A stretch of DNA of 64,000 nucleotides, taken from Pseudomonas sp. N040. GTDB taxonomy: Bacteria > Pseudomonadota > Gammaproteobacteria > Pseudomonadales > Pseudomonadaceae. A program made the position numbers and the translations under genes. Positions 36,883 to 45,909 of the stretch are shown here, piece after piece. The DNA lies in NCBI RefSeq assembly GCF_015637705.1, contig NZ_JADOBE010000006.1:140420-204419 (forward strand), in the 5' to 3' direction. Each line of letters begins with the position of its first letter. The first letter of the stretch is position 1. The notes below the pieces were generated by a model. That model made no database searches. It saw only the letters and a program-made list of their open reading frames with translations, and had not been told where the DNA came from.

Positions 36883-37042
36883 GTGGATTACGATCCAAGC
36901 TACACAGAAGATGAGCTCATCCGGTTTGTCCTAGAAAATGACATGAACATCTCGCTCTTGGCGCCAGGGCAAATCTCACGCGCTGTGGCCATAGCAGCCA
37001 TCATTAGAAATCCAGACTCCATCAAATGGATTCCAAACAATT
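36883..37042 (+). pseudogene. 5' part of an unknown acidic protein, cut at a recombination junction
   Basis: GTG at 36883, with GCGGAG upstream, opens a frame reading DYDPSYTEDELIRFVLENDM and ending in IKWIPNN just before about 37042. From that point the DNA is high-G+C and belongs, on the other strand, to a helicase fragment. The original protein is unknown; only its first 53 or so residues remain. Confidence 0.5.
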
Positions 37043-37174
37043 GCCGCTGCCGGTGGCCGCCGACAAGGCGATGACTTTCTGGTTATCCGGCGATACGCTC
37101 TTACGGGCACTCACCAGGGCATCGCGTAGTTTGGCCAACGCGTCTTTCTGAAAATCAAACAGCGTGACCTTTAT
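37043..37174 (-). pseudogene. N-terminal fragment of a DEAD-like helicase/restriction R subunit
   Basis: Minus-strand frame reading KVTLFDFQKDALAKLRDAL and ending in VIALSAATGSG at the junction. The Q-motif-like start and the Walker A (ATGSGKT) are recognisable, but the sequence stops exactly at the Lys. The first codon is ATA where the family usually has ATG before KVTLF, so it is also start-mutated. It could come from a type III restriction or a DISARM/defence helicase; the remaining stretch is too short to decide. Confidence 0.6.
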
Positions 37175-37310
37175 GCCCGCGCTCCCTGTGTGCCAGCCTG
37201 ACCGGCAGCGCGGTCCTGGTTCTTGTTGATCATGAAATTGAGCAGGTAGTCGCGGCAAAGCTGCATCACCTGCAAGCCAGGGTTAACCGCCCAAGAGAGC
37301 CCTTACGCAG
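37171..37310 (-). pseudogene. C-terminal fragment of the gene that preceded the helicase
   Basis: Minus-strand frame reading WAVNPGLQVMQLCRDYLL, then FMINKNQDRAAGQ and ending at a TAA that overlaps the ATA codon of the helicase fragment by three bases. In the original operon this would be an ATGA overlap. The family is not recognised; no start remains. Confidence 0.35.
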
Positions 37311-37321
37311 GCAGTGAGCTA

Positions 37322-37540
37322 CCTCTGGCATCCAGCACGGCGCAGGCGCTCGACATCGTCAGTGGTTATCCTGGCATCCAGCTCCACCAGCAGCTCACCG
37401 GCCCTGACCTGCTGGCCGTCCTGCACGTGGATAGTCTTGGCCACCGCCACTTCGCTGGGCTGGGCTGGATGACCTTGCTCTTGCAGCTGGGGACAATCTT
37501 GCCGCTGGATGAGGCGCGGTGCCGGATGCACCGGCTGCTC
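37322..37540 (-). pseudogene. Frameshifted fragment of an HlyD-type secretion adaptor
   Basis: One frame reads GKIVPSCKSKVIQP, and the next frame continues EVAVAKTIHVQDGQQVRAGE then LLVELDA. Together these are the lipoyl-like hinge of type I secretion membrane-fusion proteins. A frameshift lies near 37440 and both ends are missing. It abuts the end of azoR. Confidence 0.7.
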
Positions 37541-37564
37541 CTGCAGCGCCAAGGCCTGCCCCGC

Positions 37565-38164
37565 TCAGGCAACCCTGGCCAGTTGCTCGCGCGCCCGGGC
37601 CAGGCCCTGTTCCAGCGCCTCCGCGCCCAGATTGAGGCCCTCGGCGTGCACGAACTGCACCTGATGAATACCGATGAAGCCCAGCGCCTGGCGCAGGTAG
37701 GGCTCCTGGTGATCCAGCGTGCTGCCGGCATAGATGCCGCCACGGGCCGTCAGCACGAAGGCGCGCTTGCCGGTGAGCAGGCCTTGCGGGCCGGTTTCGG
37801 TGTATTTGAAGGTCAGCCCGGCACGCAGCACATGGTCCAGCCAGGCCTTGAGCGTGCTGGGGATGGCGAAGTTGTACATGGGCGCGGCCAGCACCAGCAC
37901 ATCGGCCGCCAGCAATTCCTCGGTCAGCCGGTTGGAGCGCTGCAGGGCTGCCTGCTCGGCGGGCGACTGTTGCTCGGCCGGTTTCAGCCAGCCGCCCAGC
38001 AAGTCTGCATCGAGGTGCGGAACCGGCTCGAGCGCCAGGTCACGCAGCTGCACCTGGTCGGCCGGGTGGGCCTGCTGCCATTGCGCGATGAACTGTTGCG
38101 TCAGTTCGCGGGAAACCGAACCTTGCTGACGGGCGCTGCTTTCGATAACCAGAATACGGGACAT
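37565..38164 (-). CDS. azoR: FMN-dependent NADH-azoreductase
   Basis: Start at 38164, with GGAGGT upstream; 199 residues. The flavodoxin-like fold has the SSARQQGSVSREL phosphate loop, the PMYNFAIPSTLKAWLDHV block and TARGGIYAG. It reduces quinones and azo dyes with NADH. It is divergent from the LysR gene, which is probably its regulator; from memory a similar azoR-LysR-hydrolase-ppiA order occurs in P. aeruginosa (PA3223-PA3227). Confidence 0.93.
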   Translation of the reverse strand: MSRILVIESSARQQGSVSRELTQQFIAQWQQAHPADQVQLRDLALEPVPHLDADLLGGWLKPAEQQSPAEQAALQRSNRLTEELLAADVLVLAAPMYNFAIPSTLKAWLDHVLRAGLTFKYTETGPQGLLTGKRAFVLTARGGIYAGSTLDHQEPYLRQALGFIGIHQVQFVHAEGLNLGAEALEQGLARAREQLARVA

Positions 38165-38316
38165 GGGTGTTACCTCCATCGGATGCCTGCGGTTGTGATG
38201 GAGCCAGACTAGAGATTGACAAATAGATTAAAAAGCGCAAATTTCTGCTTTAAACAATCTATTTAGCTGATATTTTACCGCCAAGGATTGTCCCTTGCCG
38301 GTCTGCGGAGAACGCC

Positions 38317-39255
38317 ATGAAAGCCCCACGGGTAACCCTTGACCAATGGCGCACGCTGCAAGCGGTGGTCGACGAGGGCGGCTTTGCCCAGGCCGCCGAG
38401 GTGCTGCACCGCTCGCAATCCTCGGTGAGCTACGGCGTGGCGCGCCTGCAGGAGCAGCTGGGCATGCCGCTGCTGCGCATCGACGGGCGCAAGGCCGTGC
38501 TGACCGAGGAAGGCAGCGTGCTGCTGCGCCGCTCGCGCCAGCTGGTCAAGCAGGCGCGGCAGCTGGAAGAGCTGGCTCACCAGCTGGAGCAGGGCTGGGA
38601 GGCCGAGGTCCGCCTGGTGGTCGATGCCGCCTATCCGACGGCGCGTCTGATCCGCGCCCTCAGCGCCTTCATGCCGCAGAGCCGCGGCTGCCGGGTGCGC
38701 CTGCGCGAGGAAGTGCTGTCCGGGGTGGAGCAGGTATTTCTCGAAGGCGGGGCCGACCTGGCAATTACCGGCGCGACCCTGCAGGGTTACCTGGGCAGCG
38801 AACTGAACGAAGTCGAGTTCATTGCCGTGGCCCATCCGCAGCACGCCCTGCACCAGTTGCAGCGCGAACTGGGCTTCGAGGACCTGGAAAGCCAGCTGCA
38901 AGTGGTGATCCGCGACTCGGGTAGCGTGCAACCGCGCGATGTCGGCTGGCTCGGCGCGGAACAGCGCTGGACGGTCGGCAGCCTGGCCACCGCTGCCAGC
39001 TTCGTCAGCCGCGGCCTGGGTTTCGCCTGGCTGCCGCGCCACCTGATCGAGCGCGAGCTGCAGGAAGCCAGCCTGCAACCGCTGCGCCTGGGTGCCGGTG
39101 GCCTGCGCCGGCCGCGCTTCAACCTGTATGCCAGCAAGGAAAAGCCCCTGGGCCCGGCAACGCGGATTCTCATCGAGCTGATCAAGACCTATGATGGCGC
39201 GGCGCTCGACGCTCCGTTTGCCGCGCCCCTGCCACCCTCCAGCGAGGAATTTTGA
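38317..39255 (+). CDS. LysR-type transcriptional regulator
   Basis: The 312-residue protein has an N-terminal winged HTH (TLDQWRTLQAVVDEGGFAQA, then SQSSVSYGVARLQEQLG) and a C-terminal periplasmic-binding-like effector domain. It is divergent from azoR across 152 bases, the usual layout for a LysR regulator and its target. The stop overlaps the ATG of the hydrolase gene by one base (TGATG). Confidence 0.9.
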   Translation: MKAPRVTLDQWRTLQAVVDEGGFAQAAEVLHRSQSSVSYGVARLQEQLGMPLLRIDGRKAVLTEEGSVLLRRSRQLVKQARQLEELAHQLEQGWEAEVRLVVDAAYPTARLIRALSAFMPQSRGCRVRLREEVLSGVEQVFLEGGADLAITGATLQGYLGSELNEVEFIAVAHPQHALHQLQRELGFEDLESQLQVVIRDSGSVQPRDVGWLGAEQRWTVGSLATAASFVSRGLGFAWLPRHLIERELQEASLQPLRLGAGGLRRPRFNLYASKEKPLGPATRILIELIKTYDGAALDAPFAAPLPPSSEEF

Positions 39256-40052
39256 TGGCCTACTTCAGGAACGACGGTTGCCAGCTGCATTACGAAGAGT
39301 ACGGCGTTGGCACCCCCGTCGTGCTGCTGCACGGGCTCGGCTCGAGCACCCGCGACTGGGAGAACCAGACATCCGCACTGGCCGCCCAGTATCAGGTGAT
39401 CCTCTTCGACCTGCGCGGCCACGGGCGCTCCGACCGGCCGCGGGAGGACTACAGCATCGAGGGCTTCGCCGACGACGTGCTGGCCCTGCTCGATCATCTG
39501 CAGCTGCCCCAGGTGCATCTGGTCGGGATTTCCATGGGTGGCATGGTGGCCTTCCAGCTGGCGGTCGATCACCCGCAGCGGCTGCTCAGCCTGACCATCG
39601 TCAACAGCAGTCCCGAGGTCAAGGTCAACAGCCTGGCCAGCGCCATGCAGCTCGGCAAGCGCTGGCTGTTTTCGCGCCTGCTGAGCATGCAGAGCATCGG
39701 CAAGATGATCAGCCAGCTGCTGTTCCCCAAGCCCGGGCAGGCGGCCATGCGCGACCAGGTCGTCGAACGCTGGCGCTTGAATGACAAGCACGCCTATCTG
39801 GCCAGCCTGGATGCCATCATCGGCTGGGGCGTGCGCAAGCGCCTGCCAACGATCGCCTGCCCGGTGCTGGTGGTCGCTGCCGACCAGGACTACACCCCGG
39901 TAGCCCAGAAAGCGGCCTACGTTGCCGAACTGCACGACGCGCGGCTGCAAGTGATAGAAGATTCACGCCACGCCACCCCGATCGACCAGGCGCAACGCTT
40001 CAACGCTGTGCTGCTCGAATTTCTCGACAACATCCCGACCAAGGAACAATGA
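39255..40052 (+). CDS. Alpha/beta-hydrolase
   Basis: The 265-residue protein has the oxyanion [10 protein letters not shown] block, the nucleophile elbow GISMGGM, and late Asp (VAADQDYTP) and His (SRHATPID) candidates. An esterase, lactonase or haloperoxidase-like hydrolase; substrate unknown. It is coupled to the LysR gene by one base and lies two bases before ppiA, so all three may be one transcript. Confidence 0.9.
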   Translation: MAYFRNDGCQLHYEEYGVGTPVVLLHGLGSSTRDWENQTSALAAQYQVILFDLRGHGRSDRPREDYSIEGFADDVLALLDHLQLPQVHLVGISMGGMVAFQLAVDHPQRLLSLTIVNSSPEVKVNSLASAMQLGKRWLFSRLLSMQSIGKMISQLLFPKPGQAAMRDQVVERWRLNDKHAYLASLDAIIGWGVRKRLPTIACPVLVVAADQDYTPVAQKAAYVAELHDARLQVIEDSRHATPIDQAQRFNAVLLEFLDNIPTKEQ

Positions 40053-40053
40053 C

Positions 40054-40623
40054 ATGCTGAAGAAACTACTGATCGCCGCCAGCACCCTGCTGCTGGCCAG
40101 CCAGCTGATGGCTGCCGATGCCGTGAACAAGCGCCCGCACGTGCTGCTGACCACCAGCATGGGCGAAATCGAACTGGAACTGAAAGCCGACAAGGCGCCG
40201 ATCAGCGTGGAAAACTTCCTCGCCTACGTCGACAGCGGCCACTACGACAACACCATTTTCCACCGGGTCATTCCCAACTTCATGATCCAGGGCGGCGGCT
40301 TTACCGCCGACATGGAACAGAAGGAAACCCGCGCGCCGATCAAGAACGAGGCCGACAACGGCCTGCTCAACCGCCGGGGCTCGGTGGCCATGGCGCGTAC
40401 CGGCGTGGTGGACTCGGCAACCAGCCAGTTCTTCATCAACAGCCAGGACAACGACTTCCTCAACAACGGCGCGCGCGATTTCGGCTATGCCGTGTTCGCC
40501 AGCGTGGTCCGCGGGATGGACGTGGTCGACCGCATCTCCGACGTCAGCACCACCAGCAAAGCCGGGATGGGCGACGTGCCGATCAAGCCGGTAGTGCTGG
40601 TCAGCGCCAAGCGCCTGCCCTGA
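40054..40623 (+). CDS. ppiA: Periplasmic peptidyl-prolyl cis-trans isomerase A (cyclophilin)
   Basis: The 189-residue protein has a signal peptide ([20 protein letters not shown]) and the cyclophilin core with [16 protein letters not shown], the GSVAMARTG block and [10 protein letters not shown]. It catalyses proline isomerisation during periplasmic folding. It ends the LysR-hydrolase-ppiA run. Confidence 0.95.
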   Translation: MLKKLLIAASTLLLASQLMAADAVNKRPHVLLTTSMGEIELELKADKAPISVENFLAYVDSGHYDNTIFHRVIPNFMIQGGGFTADMEQKETRAPIKNEADNGLLNRRGSVAMARTGVVDSATSQFFINSQDNDFLNNGARDFGYAVFASVVRGMDVVDRISDVSTTSKAGMGDVPIKPVVLVSAKRLP

Positions 40624-40638
40624 CCCCAGCAACACTCT

Positions 40639-40670
40639 GGTGGGTTATGCCGCTGCGCGGCCAACCCACC
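40639..40670. repeat. REP-like palindrome
   Basis: GGTGGGTT and AACCCACC pair around a central CCGCTGCGCGG, between the convergent ppiA and lipoprotein genes. The form GGTGGGTTA..CCGC..TAACCCACC is a common dispersed palindrome in Pseudomonas and relatives, from memory. There is no T-run, so it is not a standard terminator. Confidence 0.6.
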
Positions 40671-40692
40671 CTGCGAGGGCCGGAGCAACCGC

Positions 40693-41241
40693 CTACTGCG
40701 GCATGCCGTATTTGCTCTTGAACTGTTTGATGGTGTCTGCCGGCAGCTTCTCTTCCTTGGCCAGCACGTAGATCACCCGCTCGCCGTTCGGCCCACCGCC
40801 GATATCGGTGTAACGAAAGGTCGGTTCGCCGATCTTGTTCATTTCAGTCATGTCGCCGGCGCGGCGGAACACGTAGATCACCTCGTCCTGGCGAATCTCG
40901 CCGTAGAACGGCCAGGCTGATGGCAGCGCTACCCGGTAGAACTGATAGGCGGCAACCTGCGCCAGCGGCTTGTCCTGCTCGCCGGCACCCAGCGCCAGCA
41001 CCACCGACTGTCCCCAGCTGTCCTTTTCGCCCAGATCGCGCAGCACCGGCGCCTTGCCTGTATCGAGAAAGCCGCGGAACACGCTGTAGTCATCGAACAG
41101 ATAGAGCTTGTCTGCGGTACGCACCTGGTACCAGTCTTCGTTGTTCGGCGCCGGGGCCTTGCTGGCGACAGGTTTGACTGTGCTGCACGCCGCAATGGCA
41201 ACCAGCAGACAGGCAAGCGAAACGGGTTTGAGAAACGACAT
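40693..41241 (-). CDS. Putative lipoprotein of unknown function
   Basis: Start at 41241, with CAGGAG upstream; 182 residues. Lipobox IAAC near residue 20. A later region has FYGEIRQDEVIYVFRRAGD and GERVIYVLAKEEKLPAD. I do not recognise the fold. It is convergent with ppiA and lies next to the lipocalin gene on the same strand. Confidence 0.75.
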   Translation of the reverse strand: MSFLKPVSLACLLVAIAACSTVKPVASKAPAPNNEDWYQVRTADKLYLFDDYSVFRGFLDTGKAPVLRDLGEKDSWGQSVVLALGAGEQDKPLAQVAAYQFYRVALPSAWPFYGEIRQDEVIYVFRRAGDMTEMNKIGEPTFRYTDIGGGPNGERVIYVLAKEEKLPADTIKQFKSKYGMPQ

Positions 41242-41349
41242 GGCAACTCCTGAGAGGGTGATTGGCCATGTCACTCTGCCCGGCCTGCGTTACAGCCAGA
41301 TGACCCGCGGATGACCGGATGATGACGGCCCCCGGTTGCCGGCCGCAGG

Positions 41350-41868
41350 CTAGCGCGGCTGCTGCCGGACCAGGATCAAGCGGTCGGTGGCAAAGCCGCG
41401 TGCCGCCGCCTCTGCCTTGAAGCGCTCGATCAGTTCCGGGCTGACGGTTGGCGTGCGCGCCAGCAGCCAGAGGTAATCGGTGCTGTAGCCAGACACGAAG
41501 GCGTACTGGTAGTCCTGCTGGTCCAGGGCGAAGATGCCGTAGGCACCGTAGAACGGACCGAAGAACGAGACTTTCAGGTAGCCCTGGTCCGCCCCGCCCA
41601 TCAGGTAGGCCTTGCCTTCGGCCTCCTTCCACTGCTGCTCCTCAGGCGAGTAGCCGCGGTTCAGCACACGGATGCCGCCATCTTCGCGCAGGCTGTAGTG
41701 GGCACTGACCTGCTCCAGGCCGCGCTCGAAGGAATGATCGAGCCGGGCTATTTCGTACCAGGTGCCCAGGTAGCGGTTGGCGTCGAAGGGCTGTACCGCG
41801 GTCACGCCCTCGGGCAGCCCGGTACAGGCGGTCAGCAACAGGGACAGCAGCAGAGTAAAGGCACGCAT
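41350..41868 (-). CDS. blc: Outer-membrane lipocalin Blc
   Basis: The 172-residue lipoprotein (lipobox LTAC) has the lipocalin signature NRYLGTWYEIARLDHSFERG and the late VSGYSTDYLWLLARTP and FATDRLILVRQQ. It binds lysophospholipids or fatty acids in the periplasm-facing outer membrane. It is divergent from glk. Confidence 0.93.
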   Translation of the reverse strand: MRAFTLLLSLLLTACTGLPEGVTAVQPFDANRYLGTWYEIARLDHSFERGLEQVSAHYSLREDGGIRVLNRGYSPEEQQWKEAEGKAYLMGGADQGYLKVSFFGPFYGAYGIFALDQQDYQYAFVSGYSTDYLWLLARTPTVSPELIERFKAEAAARGFATDRLILVRQQPR

Positions 41869-42097
41869 GGGGACATCTCCAGGACAGGCATGGCTGGGGA
41901 AGCGGTGTCCGACCGGATCGGCGCACAGCCACAGGGCCCCTACTGTAACGGCTGTTGAGCGCCAGCAGCAGCGCGAACTGTGCCTGACTCACGCGCACGC
42001 TGGCGGGAGGCGGCCGGCACATCGGTTTACCTGCACAGATCAATAAAATTCGTGCATTTCAGGTTAGTCTTGGCAAGACCCAAGCAAACGGAGTGAC

Positions 42098-43060
42098 ATG
42101 GTGATTCTGGCAGCCGACCTCGGAGGTACCCAGTCGCGCCTGTTGCTCGCCCGCCGCCAGAGCGACGGCTGGCAGGCACTGCGGCAGAGCACCTTGCGCA
42201 GCCAGGATTTCAGCAGTTTCGCCGAGTTGCTGGCAGCCTTCCTGCGCCCCGGAGAGCAGCCCGACAGTGCCTGCATCGCGGCGGCCGGCCCGCTCAGCAA
42301 CGGCCGCCTGCAGCTGACCAACCTGCCCTGGCTGCTGGATGCCGCAGCCATCAGCCGCCAATACGCTATCCCCCGGGTGCGCCTGCTCAACGATTTCGCC
42401 GCCCAGGCCCACGCCCTGCGCCAGTTGCAACCGCAGCAGCGGTGCGCGCTGCAAGCCGGCACACCACAGGCGGACGGGGTCTGCGCCCTGCTCGGCGCCG
42501 GTACCGGGCTGGGCATGGCCCTGCTGGCGGGCAATCCGGCGCAGCCATTGGCACTGCCCAGCCAGGGCGGCCATGCAGACTTCGCCCCGCAGGACCAGCA
42601 GCAGATCGACTTGCTGCGCTACCTGCTGCCAACCCATGGCCGGGTCAGCCTCGAGTTGCTGCTCAGCGGCCAGGGCCTGAGCCGGCTCTACGCCTTCCTC
42701 GACGAGCGGCCAGTGACGGCAGCGGACTTGCCGGATGCCCAGGCCATCAGTCTAGCGGCGGCAGCCGGGGATAGCGTGGCCGAGCAGACCCTGCAGCTGT
42801 TTGCCCGCCTGCTCGGCGGCGCCGCAGGCAACCTGGCGCTGACCAGCCTGGCCTTTGGCGGAGTCTACTTGTCCGGCGGTATCGCGCCGAAAATGCTGCC
42901 TTACCTGCAGCAGGCCGAAGTCCGCGAGGCCTTCTGCAACCGGCCGCCGATGCGCGCACTGCTGGAACGCATTCCCCTCTACGTGGTACTGGACGAGTAC
43001 CTCGGGCTGCAGGGCGCCGCCCAGGTTGCCGCCGGGCTGGATCGGGACAGCCAGCCATGA
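42098..43060 (+). CDS. glk: Glucokinase
   Basis: The 320-residue kinase starts VILAADLGGTQSRLLLARR with the ATP-binding DLGGT, has the FAAQAHAL and LGAGTGLGMALL blocks, a GHADFAPQD glucose-binding segment and the late GGVYLSGGIAPK. It makes glucose-6-phosphate. It overlaps the ABC gene by four bases (ATGA), so they are coupled; the pair also faces a GH5 glucanase. Confidence 0.93.
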   Translation: MVILAADLGGTQSRLLLARRQSDGWQALRQSTLRSQDFSSFAELLAAFLRPGEQPDSACIAAAGPLSNGRLQLTNLPWLLDAAAISRQYAIPRVRLLNDFAAQAHALRQLQPQQRCALQAGTPQADGVCALLGAGTGLGMALLAGNPAQPLALPSQGGHADFAPQDQQQIDLLRYLLPTHGRVSLELLLSGQGLSRLYAFLDERPVTAADLPDAQAISLAAAAGDSVAEQTLQLFARLLGGAAGNLALTSLAFGGVYLSGGIAPKMLPYLQQAEVREAFCNRPPMRALLERIPLYVVLDEYLGLQGAAQVAAGLDRDSQP

Positions 43061-44817
43061 GGCAAAGCACCCCCAAAGCGCCGCGCCTGTCCTGGCAATA
43101 TGCCCGCCTGATGGCGCCTTACTGGCACAGCGCGCGCAAATGGAAGGTACGCAGCGCCATCGCCATCCTGATTGCGCTGACGCTGTGCCAGGTCGGGCTG
43201 GCGATCTGGGCCAGCTACTGGCATCGCGGGCTGTTCGATGCACTCGAGGCGCGTTCGCTGGATGACCTGCTGATCCAGAGCGGCACCTTCGTGCTGATCC
43301 TCGCCCTGACCATGCTGGTCACCGCCCTGCACCTGCACGTCAAGCGCTGGCTGCAACTGGACTGGCGCAGCTGGCTGACCGAGATACTGCTCGACAACTG
43401 GTTGCAGCGCGGCCACCACTATCAGCTGCAGTACACCCCCGGCGAGCATGACAACCCGGACGGGCGGATTGCCGAAGATATTCGTATCGCCACCGAATCG
43501 GCCATCGGCCTGGTGCATTCGCTGCTCTACTCGCTGCTGATTCTGGGCAGCTTCATCGACATCCTGCAGAGTGTCTCCGGCAGCCTGAACATTCCCGGCA
43601 CCGACATCCTGGTGCCCGGCTACCTGGTCATCCTGGCCTTTCTCTACGCCGGTGCCGGCACCGTGCTCGGCCTGCTGCTCGGACGGCCGCTGACCCGCGC
43701 GACCAACTGGCTGCAGACCGTCGAGGCCAACCTGCGCTTCGGTCTGGCGCGCGCCCGCGAAAACTCCGAACCGATTGCCCTGATGCGTGGCGAAGTGATC
43801 GAGCACCACCACGCCAGCAGCCTGTTCCGCGACGTCGGGCGCGGCTGGAACCGGCAGACCCTGGGCTACATGGGCATCGTGACGTTCTCCGCCGGCTATG
43901 GCGTGTTGCTGCCGGTGTTTCCGATCCTGGTGGCCGCCCCGCAATACATTGCCGGCGCCATGACCCTCGGCGTGCTGATGCAGGCGGCGCAGGCCTTCCA
44001 GCGCCTGACCTCGGCGCTGTCCTGGCCGATCGACAACCTCGGCGAACTGGCCAAGTGCCGGGCTTCGTTCGACCGCGTGGCAACCCTCTACCGCGACATG
44101 CTGCAACTGGAGGAACTGGCCAACCAGCCGATCGAGCACCGCATCGTGCTGCAACATGGCCGCGCCAGTGAACTGGTGCTCAAGGACCTGTGCCTGGCCA
44201 CGCCGGATGGGGAAGTGCTGGTGGAGAACCTCAACGTCACCATCCGGCGCGGCGAACGGATCCTGATCACCGGCGACCCGGCCGTCACCATCAGCCTGTT
44301 CAAGGCGGTGGCCGGGCTCTGGCCGTGGGGCAACGGGGCAATCCTGCTACCGGACGATGTCAGCATCATGTTCCTGCCACAGCGACCGTTCCTCCCCGAC
44401 GGCACGCTGCGCAACGCACTGACCTACCCGCGTGCCAGCAGCCACTACAGCACTTCGGCGATTCATCATGCCCTCGAATGCGCCGGCGTGGCCTGGCTGT
44501 CCCCGCGCCTGGAGGAAAGCGACAAATGGGATCGCAACCTGCCGCTGCGTGCCCAGCAGCGCCTGGGGATAGCCCGCTTGTTCCTGCACAGCCCGGCCTG
44601 GGTGTTCATCGAGGAGGCCACCGATGCCTTCGACCCCAAGGGCGAGGACTGCATGCTGGAGATGATGCACCGCGAACTGCCCAACACCACGCAGCTGACC
44701 ATCAGCTTCCACAGCGACCTGGACCACCACTACTCGCGCAAGCTGATCCTCAACCGGCAGACCGAACCGCGCATCCTCGCCTGCGCCACCGACCGCTGCC
44801 AGCTACGCAAACAGTGA
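43057..44817 (+). CDS. SbmA/BacA-like membrane protein with a degenerate ABC ATPase domain
   Basis: The 586-residue protein has an SbmA/BacA-type membrane half (about residues 20-320) with six helices and the SYWHRGLFDALEARS and NPDGRIAEDIRIATESA blocks. The ATPase half is decayed: the Walker A site reads GDPAVTIS (406-413) where G-x-x-G-x-G-K-S/T is expected, so the Lys and two Gly are lost. The signature is LPLRAQQRL (495-503) and the Walker B Asp is Glu519. The H-loop His552 remains. Family members transport peptides or vitamin B12; SbmA itself has no ATPase. It is coupled to glk. Confidence 0.9.
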   Translation: MRQSTPKAPRLSWQYARLMAPYWHSARKWKVRSAIAILIALTLCQVGLAIWASYWHRGLFDALEARSLDDLLIQSGTFVLILALTMLVTALHLHVKRWLQLDWRSWLTEILLDNWLQRGHHYQLQYTPGEHDNPDGRIAEDIRIATESAIGLVHSLLYSLLILGSFIDILQSVSGSLNIPGTDILVPGYLVILAFLYAGAGTVLGLLLGRPLTRATNWLQTVEANLRFGLARARENSEPIALMRGEVIEHHHASSLFRDVGRGWNRQTLGYMGIVTFSAGYGVLLPVFPILVAAPQYIAGAMTLGVLMQAAQAFQRLTSALSWPIDNLGELAKCRASFDRVATLYRDMLQLEELANQPIEHRIVLQHGRASELVLKDLCLATPDGEVLVENLNVTIRRGERILITGDPAVTISLFKAVAGLWPWGNGAILLPDDVSIMFLPQRPFLPDGTLRNALTYPRASSHYSTSAIHHALECAGVAWLSPRLEESDKWDRNLPLRAQQRLGIARLFLHSPAWVFIEEATDAFDPKGEDCMLEMMHRELPNTTQLTISFHSDLDHHYSRKLILNRQTEPRILACATDRCQLRKQ

Positions 44818-45909
44818 CGGCAGCCAGCCGCGCTCGACACTCTCGCGGAAACACCAGGCCGGCGTGGTTTCGGTCTTGTAGTTCCAGAAGAACCAGCCCT
44901 GGTACTTCTCGAAGGTGGCCAGCTGGGCGGCGGCATAACCGCGATAGGCGACGTTCTGCTGGAATTTGTCCATCGCCTCCATGGCGTGGTTGAACGGCCC
45001 CTGCGCCCACAGCGACACCACCTTCAGGTCCAGCCCCAGGCTCCACTCGCCGCAGAAGGCCGGCAGGCCGAGTTCGTTGATGATCGCATCGGCCTCGGTC
45101 TTCCACTCACCGGCGGCCTTGCGCAGGTGGCCATAGATATCCATGTCGATATCGCCGCGCTCGAAGCACTGGTAGCGGTGAATGTCGAACATCACGTTCT
45201 GGTACTGCGGCGCCTGCATGAAGCCCAGGTACTCGCGGAAATCGCGGAAGCCGTCATGGAACACCACCGCCACGCTCTGCGCCGGGCAATGCTTGCGGAT
45301 CCGTGCATAGGCTTCCAGGTAATAGGCCTTGAGATAGTCGGTGGGCACATCCCAGCGCGGCTCATTCAAGGCCTCGATGGCGTGCAGCGCCGGATGCCCG
45401 GCATAGCGCTCGGCCAGCCGCTCCAGCACCGACAGTGAATGCTCCAGGTACTCGGGGCGAGTATGCCATTCACAGACATCCTTGATCCCGCCATTGTCGA
45501 AGCCGTTCTGGCAGCCCGGCGCAGCGTGCAGGTCGAGCACCACGTGGAGGCCGAACTCCTGGGCCCAGGCCATGGCCTGGTCGAGCACCTCGATGCCGCC
45601 CTCGACAAACGGATAGCGCGCGCTGCCGTAACTGGGGTGCCAGGGATAATCCGCACCGAAGATCCAGTGCCCCAGCGGGATGCGCACGGCATTGATCCCG
45701 CGCTGCGCCAGCCAGGCAAAGTCGTCGCGGTTGATCCAGCGCTGCCAGTGCGCGCGCAGCCGCTCACCGGCCTGCGCACCGAGCTCGGCGCACCAGGTGG
45801 TTTCATCGGTGGCCGCCAGGCCTTCGAACAGGCTGGGCACCATCCACTTCTCCAGCACCAGCCAGCTGCCCAGATTGACCCCACGCAGTTTCGTACTTGC
45901 CGCAGCCAT
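44803..45909 (-). CDS. GH5 exo-beta-1,3-glucanase-like hydrolase
   Basis: Start at 45909, with GGGGAGAG upstream; 368 residues. The KLRGVNLGSWLVLEKWM start is typical of GH5 subfamily 9 (fungal-type exo-1,3-glucanases). The acid/base Glu183 lies in EALNEPRWD and the nucleophile Glu288 in FCGEWSLGLD. There is no signal peptide from this start, so it may be cytoplasmic. It ends 15 bases inside the end of the ABC gene (convergent). With glk it could release and phosphorylate glucose from internalised glucan; this is inference. Confidence 0.85.
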   Translation of the reverse strand: MAAASTKLRGVNLGSWLVLEKWMVPSLFEGLAATDETTWCAELGAQAGERLRAHWQRWINRDDFAWLAQRGINAVRIPLGHWIFGADYPWHPSYGSARYPFVEGGIEVLDQAMAWAQEFGLHVVLDLHAAPGCQNGFDNGGIKDVCEWHTRPEYLEHSLSVLERLAERYAGHPALHAIEALNEPRWDVPTDYLKAYYLEAYARIRKHCPAQSVAVVFHDGFRDFREYLGFMQAPQYQNVMFDIHRYQCFERGDIDMDIYGHLRKAAGEWKTEADAIINELGLPAFCGEWSLGLDLKVVSLWAQGPFNHAMEAMDKFQQNVAYRGYAAAQLATFEKYQGWFFWNYKTETTPAWCFRESVERGWLPSLFA

